DNA of 64,000 bases from assembly GCA_032871835.1 (NCBI GenBank), contig CM065296.1, positions 13,842,001 through 13,906,000 on the forward strand, in the 5' to 3' direction. This document shows positions 23,155 to 34,519 of this stretch, in pieces (the stretch's first letter is position 1; each line of letters starts with the position of its first letter). Made by a program: the position numbers and the translations under genes. The stretch comes from Dipteronia dyeriana (lineage: Eukaryota; Streptophyta; Magnoliopsida; Sapindales; Sapindaceae). Below the pieces are notes generated by a model. That model was not told the DNA's origin. It was given only the letters and a program-made list of their open reading frames with translations, and ran no database searches.

Positions 23155-25595
23155 TGTTAGGTTTTAGTTTATGTTGGCATTAATTCCATATCAAAATGAT
23201 GTTTACTTGTAATTATTTAGTTTTTTAGATTCATGATGATTCAAGCTTTAAAGAAGAAGGAACAACAAGTCAAAGCAAGTTCAAAGTCTTCAAAGAGAAA
23301 GGATGCAATATGGTTCTACAAAGGTATACTAAGACCTTATCTTTCTCTTACAAGGCTTAGGCACACACACAAAATTCATACATTTGTGTCCCTACATCGT
23401 TGTGCACCATTATAGGCACACACATACAATTCATTCATATGTGTCCTTGCATTGTTGTGCATAATGTATAACACATTCACACACTTGAAGATGAATGCTC
23501 ATGCATTGGTATGGAAATAACATGTTTTGGAAAGTGCATGATTGGAGATTATCGCTATGTAGTTTGCATTCTAGTGTGAATTGTGTTTGTATGTGTATAT
23601 GTTTGTATAACATGGATATTGAATTTGAATTTAGTCTTAAATCATTCTTGATTGATTTCCGGTCATTTCGGTTACTCATACTATTGATTTCAAGTTCTAA
23701 GTCGAAAGATACTACACTTTCAACTCATGTTGCATACATTGTCTTTGTATATCGAGTCGAATTATTATTTTCTGGGTTGAGTATCTTATATGTCCATGTC
23801 CGAGAGAGAGTTACAGTTCGTAATCCACAAACGGATTCAAATTCTAAGTTCGAAGGCCGGAGAACGGTCAAAGAACGCGAGAGGAGTGCAAGGGAGTTGC
23901 ACCATGGCCAAAGGCCATCAATTGGTGCAAGCCCGAGATGGCGCGTGGCCATCTCGGCTGCAACTCCTTGCCGCCCCGAGATTCCCACACGCCATCTTGG
24001 GGAAGCATTATCAAAGGAGGGTATTTCGGTCTTCTTGCTTCATTCTTTCCCTCTCTTTTATATTTCTCTTCCCACTCACATTTCATTCTAAGAAGAAATT
24101 TAAAACTTGAGTGCAGAATTTTCTCTCTACATTTTATCACCTTCCAAACACCATAACTTCTTCATTTGAACTTCGATTTAAGTGATTCAAAGTTGAGAGT
24201 GTTTTTCTATTCATCCTACATCCTTTCTCTGAAGGTTTGAGTGAGTTTTATTGCTGTTTTTGGAGTCTAAACTCACAAAAACGGGACAGCACCTAAGTCA
24301 ACTAAGGTATTGATTTTCTCTCAAAGTTTTCTTTTAAAAATTGGTCAATTGCCTTGGGTTTTCTTCTTCAACATATATATGTGTCTTGTAATTGTTTTAA
24401 TTTAATTTTTGAACTCATTTCAAGCTAGGTTGAGTTTCAATTGAAATCTCACATGTTGAGTTAGGTTTTGATTTTGCCTATGTTTTCACTTGTTTGCGAT
24501 TGTATTGTGCTAGCTTTGATTCTAGGACTATTTGATGATCTTTGATTGATTGATTTTGTGAAAAATAGTTCCTCATATGTATTAGGCTCTCTTTGGCCAA
24601 ATTCTCACAATGATACATGTGCTTATGTTCTTTTGAGCTATTCATGTGTTTTGTTGAATCTATGAATAGGAATATGCTCTAGAACTTTAGCTTCAATCTA
24701 AATAACTTTGTCATATGATTTTAGCATGTTTTTGGTTTATGAGATTTAAGCTTGATTATGTGATCAATTGAACATATCTTTTGATTCAAGTTTGAGATCT
24801 ATGCATGTATCTAGGTTGTAATTAATGTTGAACATATCTTATATGATCTAGATGGATTAAACATGCATGATTGACTAGACTACATTTGTTTTGTACATTC
24901 ATGCTCATGTCTAGTATTTTTCATAGGATGTGTTGATCATAACATTCTATGTTGCGTGCTTGTTTGCATTTTGCATTCATGATCACCTAGATGCCTTATG
25001 AAAAGGAAGTCTTGAAAATAGGTGTGAGACCTATGTTGTTGAGCAAGAAAGTCTTGGCAAGAGGTGTGAGACCTTGGATTGTCAAGCAAGGAAGTCTTGA
25101 CTAGAGTTGGGAGGACTCAGATAGTTTAGCTAGAAGTCTTGCCTAGGGTCATGAGGATCCGAAAGGGTGAGCGAGGAAGTCTTGACTAGAGTCGGGAGGA
25201 CTCGGATAGTTGAGCGAGGAAGTCTTGACAAGCGGTGGGAGGCCTCGGATTGTTGAGCAAGAGGGCGACATCTACATGAGTAGGATAGGAGGGTAGTTTC
25301 TAGGTGAAAGGGTCACTTGAGAGATTGTACTTGTCTTATCTACTAGTGGATTTTGTTTACCGGTGATTGCTAATCCGTGGAAGTTTCCTCTTCAGAGGTT
25401 TACCATGTTATATCATGTGTCAAACTTTTATGTATCCCTATCTCTCTTATATTTGTATTTGTTAATTGAATACTATGAATAGAACTCTTTATGTAAGTTG
25501 ACTTCCTTTCTATAATATAGATTGTGTAAGTGTTACAATTACTTGTTTGTATCACACTTTACTTGTTTTATATATTGATTAAGTGTCTTTAATTG

Positions 25596-25626
<31 letters not shown>

Positions 25627-25758
25627 GATACAAGCAATCTAGAGGGATAAACTTTTGTTTGTTTCTAAGGGTGTCGAAAAAGGTGTCGAAAAAGGTGTCT
25701 AACCTATTCACCCCATATCTAGGTTAGCCTTGAGCATTTAACCATGTTTGTATTTTCA
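23155..25758 (+). repeat. Copia 3' LTR
   Basis: 2604 bp, TGTTAGG to TTTTCA, followed by the target duplication CTGGT. It contains the palindromic block at 23893-23967, six minisatellite units (25003-25260) and TA repeats (25594-25623). It has the short duplication 'aaaaggtgtcg' near 25675-25695 that the 5' LTR lacks. Confidence 0.93.
23893..23967. other. Palindromic three-stem block in copia 3' LTR (perfect stems)
   Basis: Outer stem GGAGTTGCA (23893-23901) with TGCAACTCC (23959-23967). Hairpin ATGGCC-AAA-GGCCAT (23904-23918). Hairpin CCGAGATGGC (23933-23942) with GCCATCTCGG (23948-23957), loop GCGTG. All stems are perfect. Confidence 0.62.
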
Positions 25759-26286
25759 CTGGTCTTGAGATATAGATGACAACTATGCTCTTACACTCAG
25801 ACCCTTCTTAGGGGTAGTAGCCCGACTAAGGCATTAAAAGGGCTATCTAGCAATTTCCTGGTCTCGAGATCTGGATGGTAACTATGCTCTTATACTTAGA
25901 CCCTTCTTGGGGGTGGTATCCCGACCAAGGCATCAAGAGGGCTGTCTAGCTATTTCCTGGTCTTGAGATCTTGATGACAACTATGCTCTTACACTCAGAC
26001 CCTTCTTGGGGGTGATAGCCCAACCAAGGCATCAGGGTAGCGAGGGGGCTTCCCCGGCTAGTCTCTGGTCTCGAGATCAGGATGGTAACTATGCTCTTAC
26101 ACTCAGACCCTTCTTGGGGGTGGTAGCCTGACCAAGGCATCAAGGGTAGCGAGTGGGCTTCCTCGGTTAGTCCCTGGTCTCAAGATCTGGATATCAATTA
26201 TGCTTTTACACTCAGACCTTTCATGGCGAGGGGTGGTGCCCGACCATGGCATCAGTGGTAGCGAAGGGGATTCCACGGCTAACCTC
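25759..26286. repeat. Tat-1 tandem array, five units of 99-112 bp
   Basis: Units begin at 25760, 25859, 25958, 26066 and 26175 with 'tggtct[ct]gagat'. Each contains 'actatgctcttacactcaga' (or close) and 'gaccaaggcatca'. Lengths are 99, 99, 108, 109 and 112. The longer units gain 'gggtagcgag'. The copia element inserted inside this array, since 2580-2630 is its left part. Confidence 0.88.
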
Positions 26287-26459
26287 TGGTCTCGAGACGG
26301 TTATGCCGAATTTATTCATAGAGAACCTAGTCGGATATGGAGAAATTTATAGCTTATGGAGAACAAAATCTGAGATGGAGAAAACAGACTTTATTGTTGA
26401 TCGAAATGGAATACAAAGTTGCTGGGGATTTTATTGAAACCTAGATAGACGTAGTCTGC

Positions 26460-27831
26460 TTAAGAGTCCCCTACCTAGGGATAAAACTTCCACAAGTGAT
26501 CTGCATTCCTGGTGTGATTGATGGGTCGACCAATCATGTCTTCAAGCTTGTATGCCCCATTGCGAACCACTACCTTCACCAAGTATGGCCCTTCCCAGTT
26601 GGGTCTTAGGACCCCATCCGACCTTTTCCGGGTATTCAAAGTCACTTTCCTGAGAACCAAATCCTCTTCCTTGTAATTCCGGGTTCGGAACCTTTCTATT
26701 GAAATACCTAGAGATCTTGCTATGGTAAATCGTCACTTTCTCAACTACTTGTTCTTGTTTCTCTTCCAGGTGATCTAGATTTGCTTGGAATTTGACCTCA
26801 TTGCTTTCAGGTTCAAAGTGTTGTACCCTAAAAGAGGTCATTTTATGCTTGATGGGAAGGACTGTTTCAACCCCGAAGGCTAGAGAGTAAGGTGCCTCTC
26901 CAGTAGCTGTCCTTTCGTAGTCTGGTATGCCTAGAGAACCTCGGAAAGCTCTTCGGCATACTTGCCCTTCTTCTGCTATAATTTCTTCTTCAACAGCTTC
27001 TTGATGGTATTATTGGTGGATTCTACCAGCCCATTAGTCTGAGGGTGGGCTACTGAAGTGAACCTGAGGTCGATTTCCAAACCTTTACAAAAGTCTTTGA
27101 ATAAGGGCATTGTCAAACTGCTTGCCTAGGTCGGATACAATGATGTGAGGAATCCCAAATATGCAAGCCACGTTGGTTTTTATGAACCTTATCGTATTCT
27201 CTTCTTATATTTGGGAGAGAGGTCCGACCTCTACCTATCTTGTAAAAATAGTCGATTGCCACGATGACATGCTTAGCTTGCCCATGAGCAGTGGGAAGCA
27301 GTCCTATCAGGTCAACCCCCCACATGGCAAAGGGGTAGGGTAAACTGAGAGATGACAGCCGCTCTGGTAGGAGGTGACTCAAGTTCGAGGTCATTTGGCA
27401 TGGTTTGCAAGATTGTACAAAAATCTTCGCGTCTTGGTGAATAGTTGGCCCCATACGGAGCACTTGATATGCTGAAGCTTCACCACCAATGTGATTCCCA
27501 CAATCCCTAGAGTGAACCTCTCTCAATGCCCATTTGAAATCCTCAAGATGCAAACATCGAAGCAAATGAAGGGACCTGCCCCTCTTGTAGAGGTACCCGT
27601 CAACCTGGCAATATCGGACAGTGAGCCTCTTAATTCTTCGAGCTTGATCGGGCTTCTCAAGGAGCTTTCCTTCTTGAAGATAAGCAACTATTGGATCCAT
27701 CCATCAAGACTGATAATCCAGGGGGGAAATTTGCTTGCAAGTTTGGTTAGGAAATCACTTGGAGGGGAACTCCTTAGCCACCATTCGCAGCTATCTTAGC
27801 TATGACATCTGCTCGATCTTAGCTATCTTAG
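26460..27831 (-). pseudogene. Tat-1 integrase
   Basis: From the right: the zinc-binding part, FKWALREVHSRDCGNHIGG with FVQSCKPCQMTSN, then MWGVDLIGLLPTAHGQAKH with the first catalytic Asp. After that the frame shifts in several places. The conserved LTSFRVQHFEPESNEVKF-type block (around 26835) and the C-terminal domain (26660-26475, RPNWEGPYLVKVVVRNGAYK) are recognisable, with a frameshift near 26690. Upstream RNase H and RT are absent because of the internal deletion. Confidence 0.82.
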
Positions 27832-28761
27832 CCTCGTGCCTGTCGAAATGTAGATAACGTTGAAGGCCGAGTTCTGAGGACAGAATTTAGGCCAAAGTAG
27901 ACTCTTTCTCTCTCTTCTTTGCTTTTTTCTTTTTTTCATCTATGTCTGCTTGGGCTTATTTATGCATAGTTTAACTAGGTTTAACTGGTAATCTTCCCGC
28001 CATTATTTTCTGAATCTAATCCCCCCCCCCCTTATCGGGCGGGATCCACAATGTTGTTAACTCTGATTTAATAACGAATTCAAGAATATCTTAGGTAGGG
28101 ATAAGCTTGTTTCGTCTTTGGACTTAATCACTTGCCTTGTATGCACGCGATGTTTTAACATTCGTTAAAGTGTCGATATGATCCTATGTGCCTTCATGGC
28201 GTGATGCCTCAGGGAGGTCGTCGAGTATGTCTTTTGCTTCCTCAAAGAGAGAAGTATAACTGTGTTCTGGTCTAGGTACTAGAAGCTTGATCTGACCTTT
28301 CCAGGTTACCTGGAGCTTGAGATGGCCATGTTGGCTCTCTTTGGTGGTAATGGAGCTTTGGTGAGCTTCCTCTTACCTATCCAGATAAGCCCGAATCTTC
28401 CCTCGCTGAGATGGAGCAATACTGTAGTGCGAGCTTGGTGCTTAATGGGTCTCTCTATGTGGTTGGAGAGGATGGTGGGCTTCTGGAGAGGTTACATGGT
28501 GATCTCGACTTCGGGGAGCCTGGATCTTCATGCGTCGGGCTTTCCCTGAATTCTTGCTTCAGTGCAAGGAGCTTGATCCGATTGTGTCAGGCTCCACCTT
28601 GGGTGCTTCCAAAGCTTGACGACCTTTTCTTGCTTATACTGGGTAGCTCCTCAGCTCGACCCCAGGACCCGCGGTTCCATGGTGGGTAATCTCGGGCTTG
28701 GACTCGGGCTAGGAGAGTGGAAAATTTCCCTTTGGTCCCTAGCCAAATTTGGCTATTAACA
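27832..28761 (-). repeat. Tat-1 5' LTR, distal part only
   Basis: The sequence from 'gcctcgtgcc' onward aligns with the interior and end of the Tat-2 and Tat-3 LTRs and ends ggctattaaca at 28761. The segment of about 250-290 bp that starts the other LTRs on the plus coordinates, the primer-binding site, gag and RT are missing. A C10 run lies near 28021-28030. Confidence 0.82.
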
Positions 28762-29217
28762 GATTGCAATAATAATTCCTAAAAATGTGCCTAAGGCAAC
28801 GAAAAAAGACGAAAAAAGTTAAAAAATATACCAAAAACTTAGGTAATTTCAGGTTTAATTTAAGGAAGTCAAATATAACTTTAATTCCTTAATATTTCAA
28901 CTTAAAATTATGCAACAATAAAGAAAGAAACAATTTAATTCATTCCTTTTTTTTTTGAAAAACACCAAAATAATAAATTAAGCTCCAAAATAGGAAATCA
29001 GCTCCAAAATTCACCTATTGACTTTGTTGGACTTGAATCATGCTTATTAAGGGCTGAAAAATTTGTTCATCACCATCAATGGGCATCCACGTGCATGCTT
29101 GAGCCCAAATCCCTCGAATCAGCCCATTTAATGCATTTTGGAATTTCTTGGCTCGTGCTCTTGTAACCGGACCAATAGAATGAATCGGATCCGTATACCG
29201 TTATCTTGTGCTAGCCA
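28762..29217 (-). repeat. Chromovirus 3' LTR, inner part
   Basis: Aligns with 59724-60184 of the 5' LTR (shared 'aataattcctaaaaatgtgc' and 'gctagcca' end). Its outer part is displaced by Tat-1. On the minus strand it starts TGGCTAGCAC, just after the purine-rich GGGGATAATGAGAACA. Confidence 0.85.
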
Positions 29218-29621
29218 TGTTCTCATTATCCCCATTTTCTTGAAAAGGATTTGTCCTCAAATAAAGTTCATCACTTACACCCAAAAGACTCAAATCAGAA
29301 ACAATAAAGGTATCACTAACTTTATACTCACCGGGTAAGTCCAGCTTGTATGCATTGTCGTTGATCTGTACTAAGACTTGGAATGGTCTATCCCCTCTAT
29401 TTAGTAGCTTGGATTTCCTTTGAGTCATAATCTGGTTCTTACTCATGTGCAACGAAACCCAATCTCCAGGTTCAAAGACCACATGTTGCCTCCCTTTGTT
29501 GGATTGTCTTTCATATTGCTCAGTTCTTCTTTCATTGTTTAATTTTACTTTCTCATGGATCTTCCTTACAAGTTCAACATTTCATTTTCCATCTAGATTC
29601 ACATGCTTAGACAAAGGTAAT
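29201..29621 (-). pseudogene. Chromovirus integrase C-terminus, frame entering the LTR
   Basis: Reading from 29621: LSKHVNLDGK, then VFEPGDWVSLHMSKNQ, FQVLVQINDNAYKLDLPGEY and TFIVSDLSLLGVSD, ending ENMASTR and TAA inside the LTR. The frame before 29482 is disturbed. After the TAA, the same frame in the LTR continues with a reading similar to the open 68-codon frame at 59979-60185. Integrase C-terminal domains bind DNA and steer target choice. Confidence 0.8.
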
Positions 29622-30752
29622 TGTTAACGAAAAATTTACTCGAGGTGTGAAATTTCAACTAACACCATTGAGACAGCTACCACAGAGGTGGCGACCGGGG
29701 TAGATACCTCGTACCTACCTTGTTTTAACAAATATGGGTGTTCAAGCGAGAATATAATGAAAATAGGAATATATCTCTTTATTATAGATCGTGTATTCCA
29801 TACAAAAATTCTCTCGATCACTCTCAATCTCACTAGGATACAGTAGGGTGGCAACCTCGTGCTTGTTGAATAGTAGACTACAACGACGGCCGTGTTTTGA
29901 TTACATAATTTTAGTCATGACTCATCCCTTTGTTTATTTTCCTTTTGTTTCTTTTTCTTCCTTGTCGATTCCCACCCACCCTTTATTTTTCCTCCTTTTT
30001 TATCAATGCGTACTTGGGCGTATTTATTCACAGACCAAATAGGTTAAATTTGTGATTCTCCCGCCATGATTCTCTGAATCCCATCCCTCCTTATCGAGCG
30101 AGATCTTTTATTTAAAAGTCATTGACTTTGGATTAATGACGGAGTTAGAGAATATCTTTGTTGGAGATAAGTTTGTTTCCTCGTTGGACTCAAACACTTG
30201 CCATGCACGTACATGGTAATTTAATGTTTGATAGAAATGATCTTGTGTGTCTCCATGGTGTGACTCTTCATGGAGGTCATCAAGTAGGGAGTTCATTGTT
30301 TCGCAAGATGAGGTAAATCCATTCCCTGGTTTTGGTACTAGGGGCATGGACCAACCTTTCCAGGTCCCTTGGAGCTTGGGATAACCCCATGGGCACTCAT
30401 TGGTGACAACGGAGCTTTTGGCGAGCTTCCCGCTACCTGCCCAGATAGGTCTGAATCTTCTCCCGGCTAGATAAGGCAATTCTGAGGTATGTTCCCATTG
30501 ACTAACAGACTCTCATTTAGGTCAGGAAAGGATGGCGGGATCCTAGGAAGGTTACAAGGTAGCTTCGACCTTAGGGAGCCTTGATTTGGTAGAAGGAGCT
30601 CGATTCGTTTGTATCTGGCTTCACATTGGATGCTTCCTAAGTTCGATGACCTTTCCTCCCCGGGGTTCTGTGGTGGGTGATCTCAAGCTTGGAACAGGGC
30701 TAGGAGAGTGGCAAATTTCTCTTTGGTCCCATGCCAAATTCGACAATTAACA
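29622..30752 (-). repeat. Tat-2 3' LTR
   Basis: 1131 bp, TGTTAACG to AATTAACA on the plus strand, preceded by GTAAT. Confidence 0.92.
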
Positions 30753-30770
30753 GAAGTCCCATTCGACTTG
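30753..30770 (-). other. Tat-2 polypurine tract (decayed)
   Basis: The minus strand reads GAATGGGACTTC up to the LTR. The Tat-3 counterpart at 44957-44970 keeps the better tract AAAGGGGACTT. Confidence 0.5.
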
Positions 30771-31005
30771 AACACTGGTGATTAAGTTGGGGTTGGAGTT
30801 AGATTTCCTATTTTAATCGGGAAATTTTCCTTCCTTTATCATTAGCAAAAATCTCGGAGGACATATTCTCATTAATTGCATAAGTGATGTGGCGAGCATA
30901 GACCAGTGTAATTCCTGAAACAATCCGGCTGTGTTACGGCTATCCCGGGGTTTCAAGGCAATCCTACAGAAAATTTCATCGACGTCACTGCTCCCTTCGC
31001 TTCTG

Positions 31006-31013
31006 TTTATACC
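31006..31013 (+). promoter_or_regulatory. TATA-like box upstream of Tat-2 accessory gene
   Basis: TTTATACC lies about 130 bp before the ATG at 31144, followed by a T/C-rich leader (cttcatcgttttcttcacg). Tat-3 has CTATTTAAACC at 45234-45244 at the corresponding place. This suggests a plus-strand promoter separate from the minus-strand LTR transcript (inference). Confidence 0.4.
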
Positions 31014-31143
31014 CAACTCCTTCATCGTTTTCTTCACGTTTTCTTTTAAACTTCAAAATTTTAAAAATCCCTCTCTTTTGCTACCCTCTTCAGCTACGCT
31101 TATGCTCCTTCTCTTTTCATTCACCTCCTAACCTTATTCCATT

Positions 31144-33606
31144 ATGTCGAAAGTCAACCGTGACTCCGTCAATTCTATTTTCGATGGTGAGAAAGTGTCC
31201 AATCTCACCCTCTAGAAAAGAACACTAAAGAACTTTGATAGTGGTGACTTTTCATCTATCCCATAAAGGCGCCAGTCGAATAGGAATGTAGCTATCGGGA
31301 TCGGGTTTTCCAATAAGCCTGATAACCCCTTGAATTTAGTCAACGAGGATTCTGATGGTGAACTCAAGGATGCTGCTACCGGGAGGGGTCAGATTACAGT
31401 TGCCGGTCCTCTTCAGGAGAGGCTTCTCCCCTCAGATTTTAGAGTTATCCTAGACCTTACCACTGACTCTAACTCGCACGATCGCCTACGGTCGAAGTAC
31501 GACATCCCTGACAGTGTTTCTATCTCTATCCCTCACATGAATTATGATGTCTTCAATCCTCCCAGCGGCATGCTCCCAATTCATGTAGTGGCCCTCTAGA
31601 ATGGGGTGAGGTTTTCTCTTCATCATACTCTTTGACGGGGCTCTCATAGACCTACAACTAGCTTCCCTCCAACTGACTCCCAGCTTCTAGAGGCATCTGA
31701 TCGGCTTTCTCATGCTGTCTAGGGAACAATACGAGCTAAGCAAAGTTACCAGGGAGCCCGGAGCTAAGGAGTTGGCGTACCTCTTTTAGATTGGAAGCCT
31801 ATCCAGAGCTTCTCAAGGTCAGTTCTGTGCCAAGGAAAAGAACAAGCTTAATTTCATCATCCCTGGCGCTTTGAAGAAGGACCCTAATTGGAAGGAGGAG
31901 TGGATCCTAACGGGAGATGACTGGGGAAGCTCGACCTTTATTGGCGGGCATGAGTTTACTGTTCCCACGGCTTTCAATGATAAACCATCATAGGGCCGAG
32001 ATTTCTTGCATGCTGAGTCCGAATCTATGTTGAAGGCCATCCTTGCTAGGAACTACCTGAACCTAAAATTATCAACTGCCGACCCCTTCAATTCTCTCCA
32101 AGTAAACCACTATCTTCGAATCTCTGATGCTACTCCTCACAAGTAACACTGAACCATCATGTTTTATTTTGTTGACTAGTTCGATTATGAAGGCTTTTTT
32201 TTTCTAACAGTTTTTGTTGTTGCTCTAGCATCCTGCGAAGCCCAACAAGCTCGCACCCCTCCACTCTCTGCCAAATCGAGTATGGGAAATCCCTTTAGAT
32301 TCCTCAAAGAAAGGGTGGCCAACTGTTCCCGCTGGGGCTTCATCTGCTCTTGCTCCAACCTCCTCCCAATATAGGTCCAAGATGGCGCTCCTCGTATCAC
32401 AGGCTACCAAGGTACGGGGTAATAGGCCTCTGTTTCTCAAGCAGCTAATGCAACAGTGACATCTCCTGCTCTAGTTGTCCCTACTTCTGCTTCTACTCCT
32501 GTCGCCCTTGCTTCTATCTTGCCAAACGTTTCTGTCTCTCCATCTACATTCCCAGCCCCTTAAGCTTCAAATGACCCCGAGGCTGGTGTTAAAGGGGTCC
32601 CCCTGTTTGCCCAGAAAATCAATCCAGCTCTGCCATGCTTGACGAGGTCTTGGGGCCATTCATCGTTTCCTACCTTAGGGGCAGTCTATTTATGATGGCT
32701 TCAATATCCATAGAAATTCTGATCACCAATGGGTCTGCCCTTTTGGCCAAGGCAATCATCCTCTTTATCTTTTCCTGCAACGGTTTGTTTCTTCACTTTC
32801 TAAATTGAACTCTTTTATAGGCCTTCAAATTCAAAGTGGCTATAGGCCAACAGGTGGCCTCTCTCCATGATCGGGCAACCAAAGTTGAGGCTGAAGCCGA
32901 GCAGGCCATGGAGTTATTGGCACGGGCTCAAGATCTAGTGCAAGAGATGACCTCTAGCCATAGGAGGATGAAGGCAGAGCTAGCTGAGCTTCATTGTGAC
33001 AACGAGAGGTTGAAACGATCTTTCAATCAAGAAACCCTCCGGTCTCAATGTCGAGCAAGTCAGCAGGATTCCTGGAAGGCTGATGCTAAGATTCTAGAAG
33101 TCAAAAACCAGGTTTTGCATGCTCAGGTGGCCAGGTTGCAAACGGAAATGGATGCCTCATTCAGTGACAAATATTTTTAAGCCTTCTTCCAAGTCGTCGA
33201 AGCCCTCCCTCTTTCTTTTGACCTTCCTAGTATAGTCAGCTGGGATAGGGAGGAAATCGTGACCAGGGCTGCAGAGATGTCTTGCTCTAAGGGTGACAGA
33301 GCTGATCCTTCTAGCGGTGCTGGAACAGGGAAGCAAGCAGTCATGACAGATCCTCCCCTTTCTCTTCTGGTCTTGCCAGTCTCAGGTCCTGGGAAACTTC
33401 TAGTGGGGTTCGGACTGCACAGTAAAAATGGGGACCTGCTAGAAGGCCGATAGGAGGTCCACAATCTCCATGAAGAGCCCTCTAAAAAAGAGTTGGAGGT
33501 TGAGCATAACAGGATTGAGTCTCTAGCAAACCTTCTCGATGCGGCCATCCCTCTTGAAGTTATGATGGTGGTTAATGAGGTTCTGGAGGAGGACCCAGTT
33601 GAGTAA
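31144..33606 (+). pseudogene. Tat-2 antisense accessory gene (gypsy-type transposon domain plus coiled coil)
   Basis: Begins MSKVNRDSVNSIFDGEKV at ATG 31144; in-frame stops lie early (near 31213 and 31264). From 31330 the frame is open through KYDIPDSVSISIPHMNYDVF and PSGMLPIHVVAL, the start of the domain resembling PF04195, then breaks. Exon 1 ends near 32141 with NHYLRISDATPH. Exon 2 is Pro/Ser/Ala-rich and ends at 32751. Intron 2 (32752-32820) precedes exon 3. Exon 3 opens AFKFKVAIGQQVASLHDRAT and encodes about 100 residues of coiled coil (AEQAMELLARAQDLVQEMT). A TAA at 33178-33180 replaces the Tyr of the FSDGYFYA block. The last frame ends at 33606. Expressed role unknown; this copy is dead. 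Confidence 0.75.
32752..32820 (+). other. Intron 2 of Tat-2 accessory gene (GC-AG)
   Basis: 69 bp, donor GCAATC where Tat-3 has GTAACC, acceptor TTTATAG before the coiled-coil exon. It lies at the same point as 881-954 in Tat-1 and 46965-47037 in Tat-3. Confidence 0.6.
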
Positions 33607-34309
33607 CAGGCATTGGAAGATCCCAGGGAAGAGGGGGTAGCAGGCGAGGGTGGTCACGACTAACAACCACCTGAGGGAGAAATAATAGGAGAGGGATAGA
33701 AGAAGCTGGAGCCTGATACAGTCTATTCACCACTTGACTTTGCTGCTAAAAGGAGGGTGGGCACCCCGCTTTATTCATGTTATATTTAGTTAGCTTCTCT
33801 TTACCATTCTTTTATCTTATGTAGCCCGGAATTGGGGTTTGGGCTCCCTGCTTGATTACTGTAGCCTTTCTATGGGATAGGCTCTCGTATCATTAATGAA
33901 GACTGACTTTATATTTCATTCGTACTTGATTCAATGAATTTTGACTTGGTTGTCATCTCCTTGCTTCATTCCTGATCTCGACCTAGATGCGAACTCTAAA
34001 ATAGCTTGACTTAATCGAATTTTGCGAAAAATAACGAGATCTTAAATTTGTTTTGAGTGTGAAAGTAGACAATTAGCTCGAGCTCTTTGCTCTCAGTAGA
34101 AACTTGTAGCTCGATAACACTAGTGAGTAGTCCTCTTATATGATTTCAGGCTAATTTGCACCTGTCACAATAGGCAACCATATGCACATGGAGGATTAGT
34201 AACCAATAATAACTTGGACATTAGAGTTTAGGTAGGAAAACTTTCCAAGCCCAGGTTCCTCTAGAGGTTATAGCCTTACCGAGACATCAGGAAGGCTTGA
34301 CAACTATTT
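33607..34309. other. Tat-2 spacer between accessory gene and tandem repeats
   Basis: No supported coding. It matches 1805-2580 and 47902-48780 in the other copies, including 'gtagcccggaattggggttt' and 'attaatgaagactg', probably the 3' untranslated end of the accessory transcript. Confidence 0.5.
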
Positions 34310-34519
34310 TGGTCTCGAAGACTAGATGGCAACTACGCTCTTACACTTAGACCCTTCTTGGGGGTGGTAGACTGACCAAGCATTAGGAGAGCTATCTAGC
34401 TATTTCCTAGTCTCAATATCTGGATGGCAACTATGCTCTTACTCTTAGACCCTGCTTGGTGGGGGGTGATGCCCGACCGAGGCATCAAGAATAGCGACGG
34501 GGCTTCCCTGGCTAATCCA
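34310..34519. repeat. Tat-2 tandem array, two units
   Basis: Units of 98 bp (34310-34407) and 112 bp (34408-34519), the same family as in Tat-1 and Tat-3, with a degraded partial unit before 34310. Confidence 0.82.

Larger units (their letters stand above)
2636..25758 (+). mobile_element. Non-autonomous SIRE-like Ty1/copia retrotransposon (gag plus accessory ORF, no pol), split by an Athila insertion
   Basis: LTRs at 2636-5286 and 23155-25758 begin TGTTAGG and end TTTTCA. The perfect 5-bp duplication CTGGT flanks the element (2631-2635, 25759-25763). A TGGTATCAGAGC primer-binding site follows the 5' LTR, and an AAAGGGGGAGA polypurine tract precedes the 3' LTR. Between them are a copia-type gag (5370-7396), a spacer and one intact 353-codon accessory ORF (21636-22697). 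No protease, integrase, RT or RNase H is found. The Athila insertion at 7489-20010 has its own perfect target duplication, so it did not delete pol. Without the insertion the element is about 10.6 kb. It would depend on enzymes from an autonomous relative (inference). Confidence 0.9.
1..28761 (-). mobile_element. Tat-1: partial Tat-like Ty3/gypsy retrotransposon, interrupted and internally deleted
   Basis: Gag-pol reads on the minus strand. The window opens inside the antisense accessory gene (1-1804). The element then continues as spacer to 2630, resumes after the copia insertion at 25764 with tandem repeats, shows integrase at 26460-27831 and ends with the distal part of an LTR at 28761 (end ggctattaaca). 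RT, protease, gag, the primer-binding site and the proximal part of this LTR are missing, deleted at a junction near 27831. The copia target duplication CTGGT lies at 2631-2635 and 25759-25763. The base run after the LTR, gattg, is the likely target duplication; its partner lies outside the window. Order and homology match Tat-2 at 29622-41764. Confidence 0.88.

Noticed and set aside
25759..26286. CRISPR array
   Set aside because: Units are 97-112 bp contiguous tandem repeats without unique spacers, in a plant retrotransposon.
28021..28030. C10 runs here and near 40960 as functional sites
   Set aside because: Homopolymers in the same LTR region with differing flanks; more likely slippage or sequencing-prone runs.
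29636..29854. Frames inside the Tat-2 3' LTR
   Set aside because: Noncoding LTR; not kept in the 40606-41764 partner.
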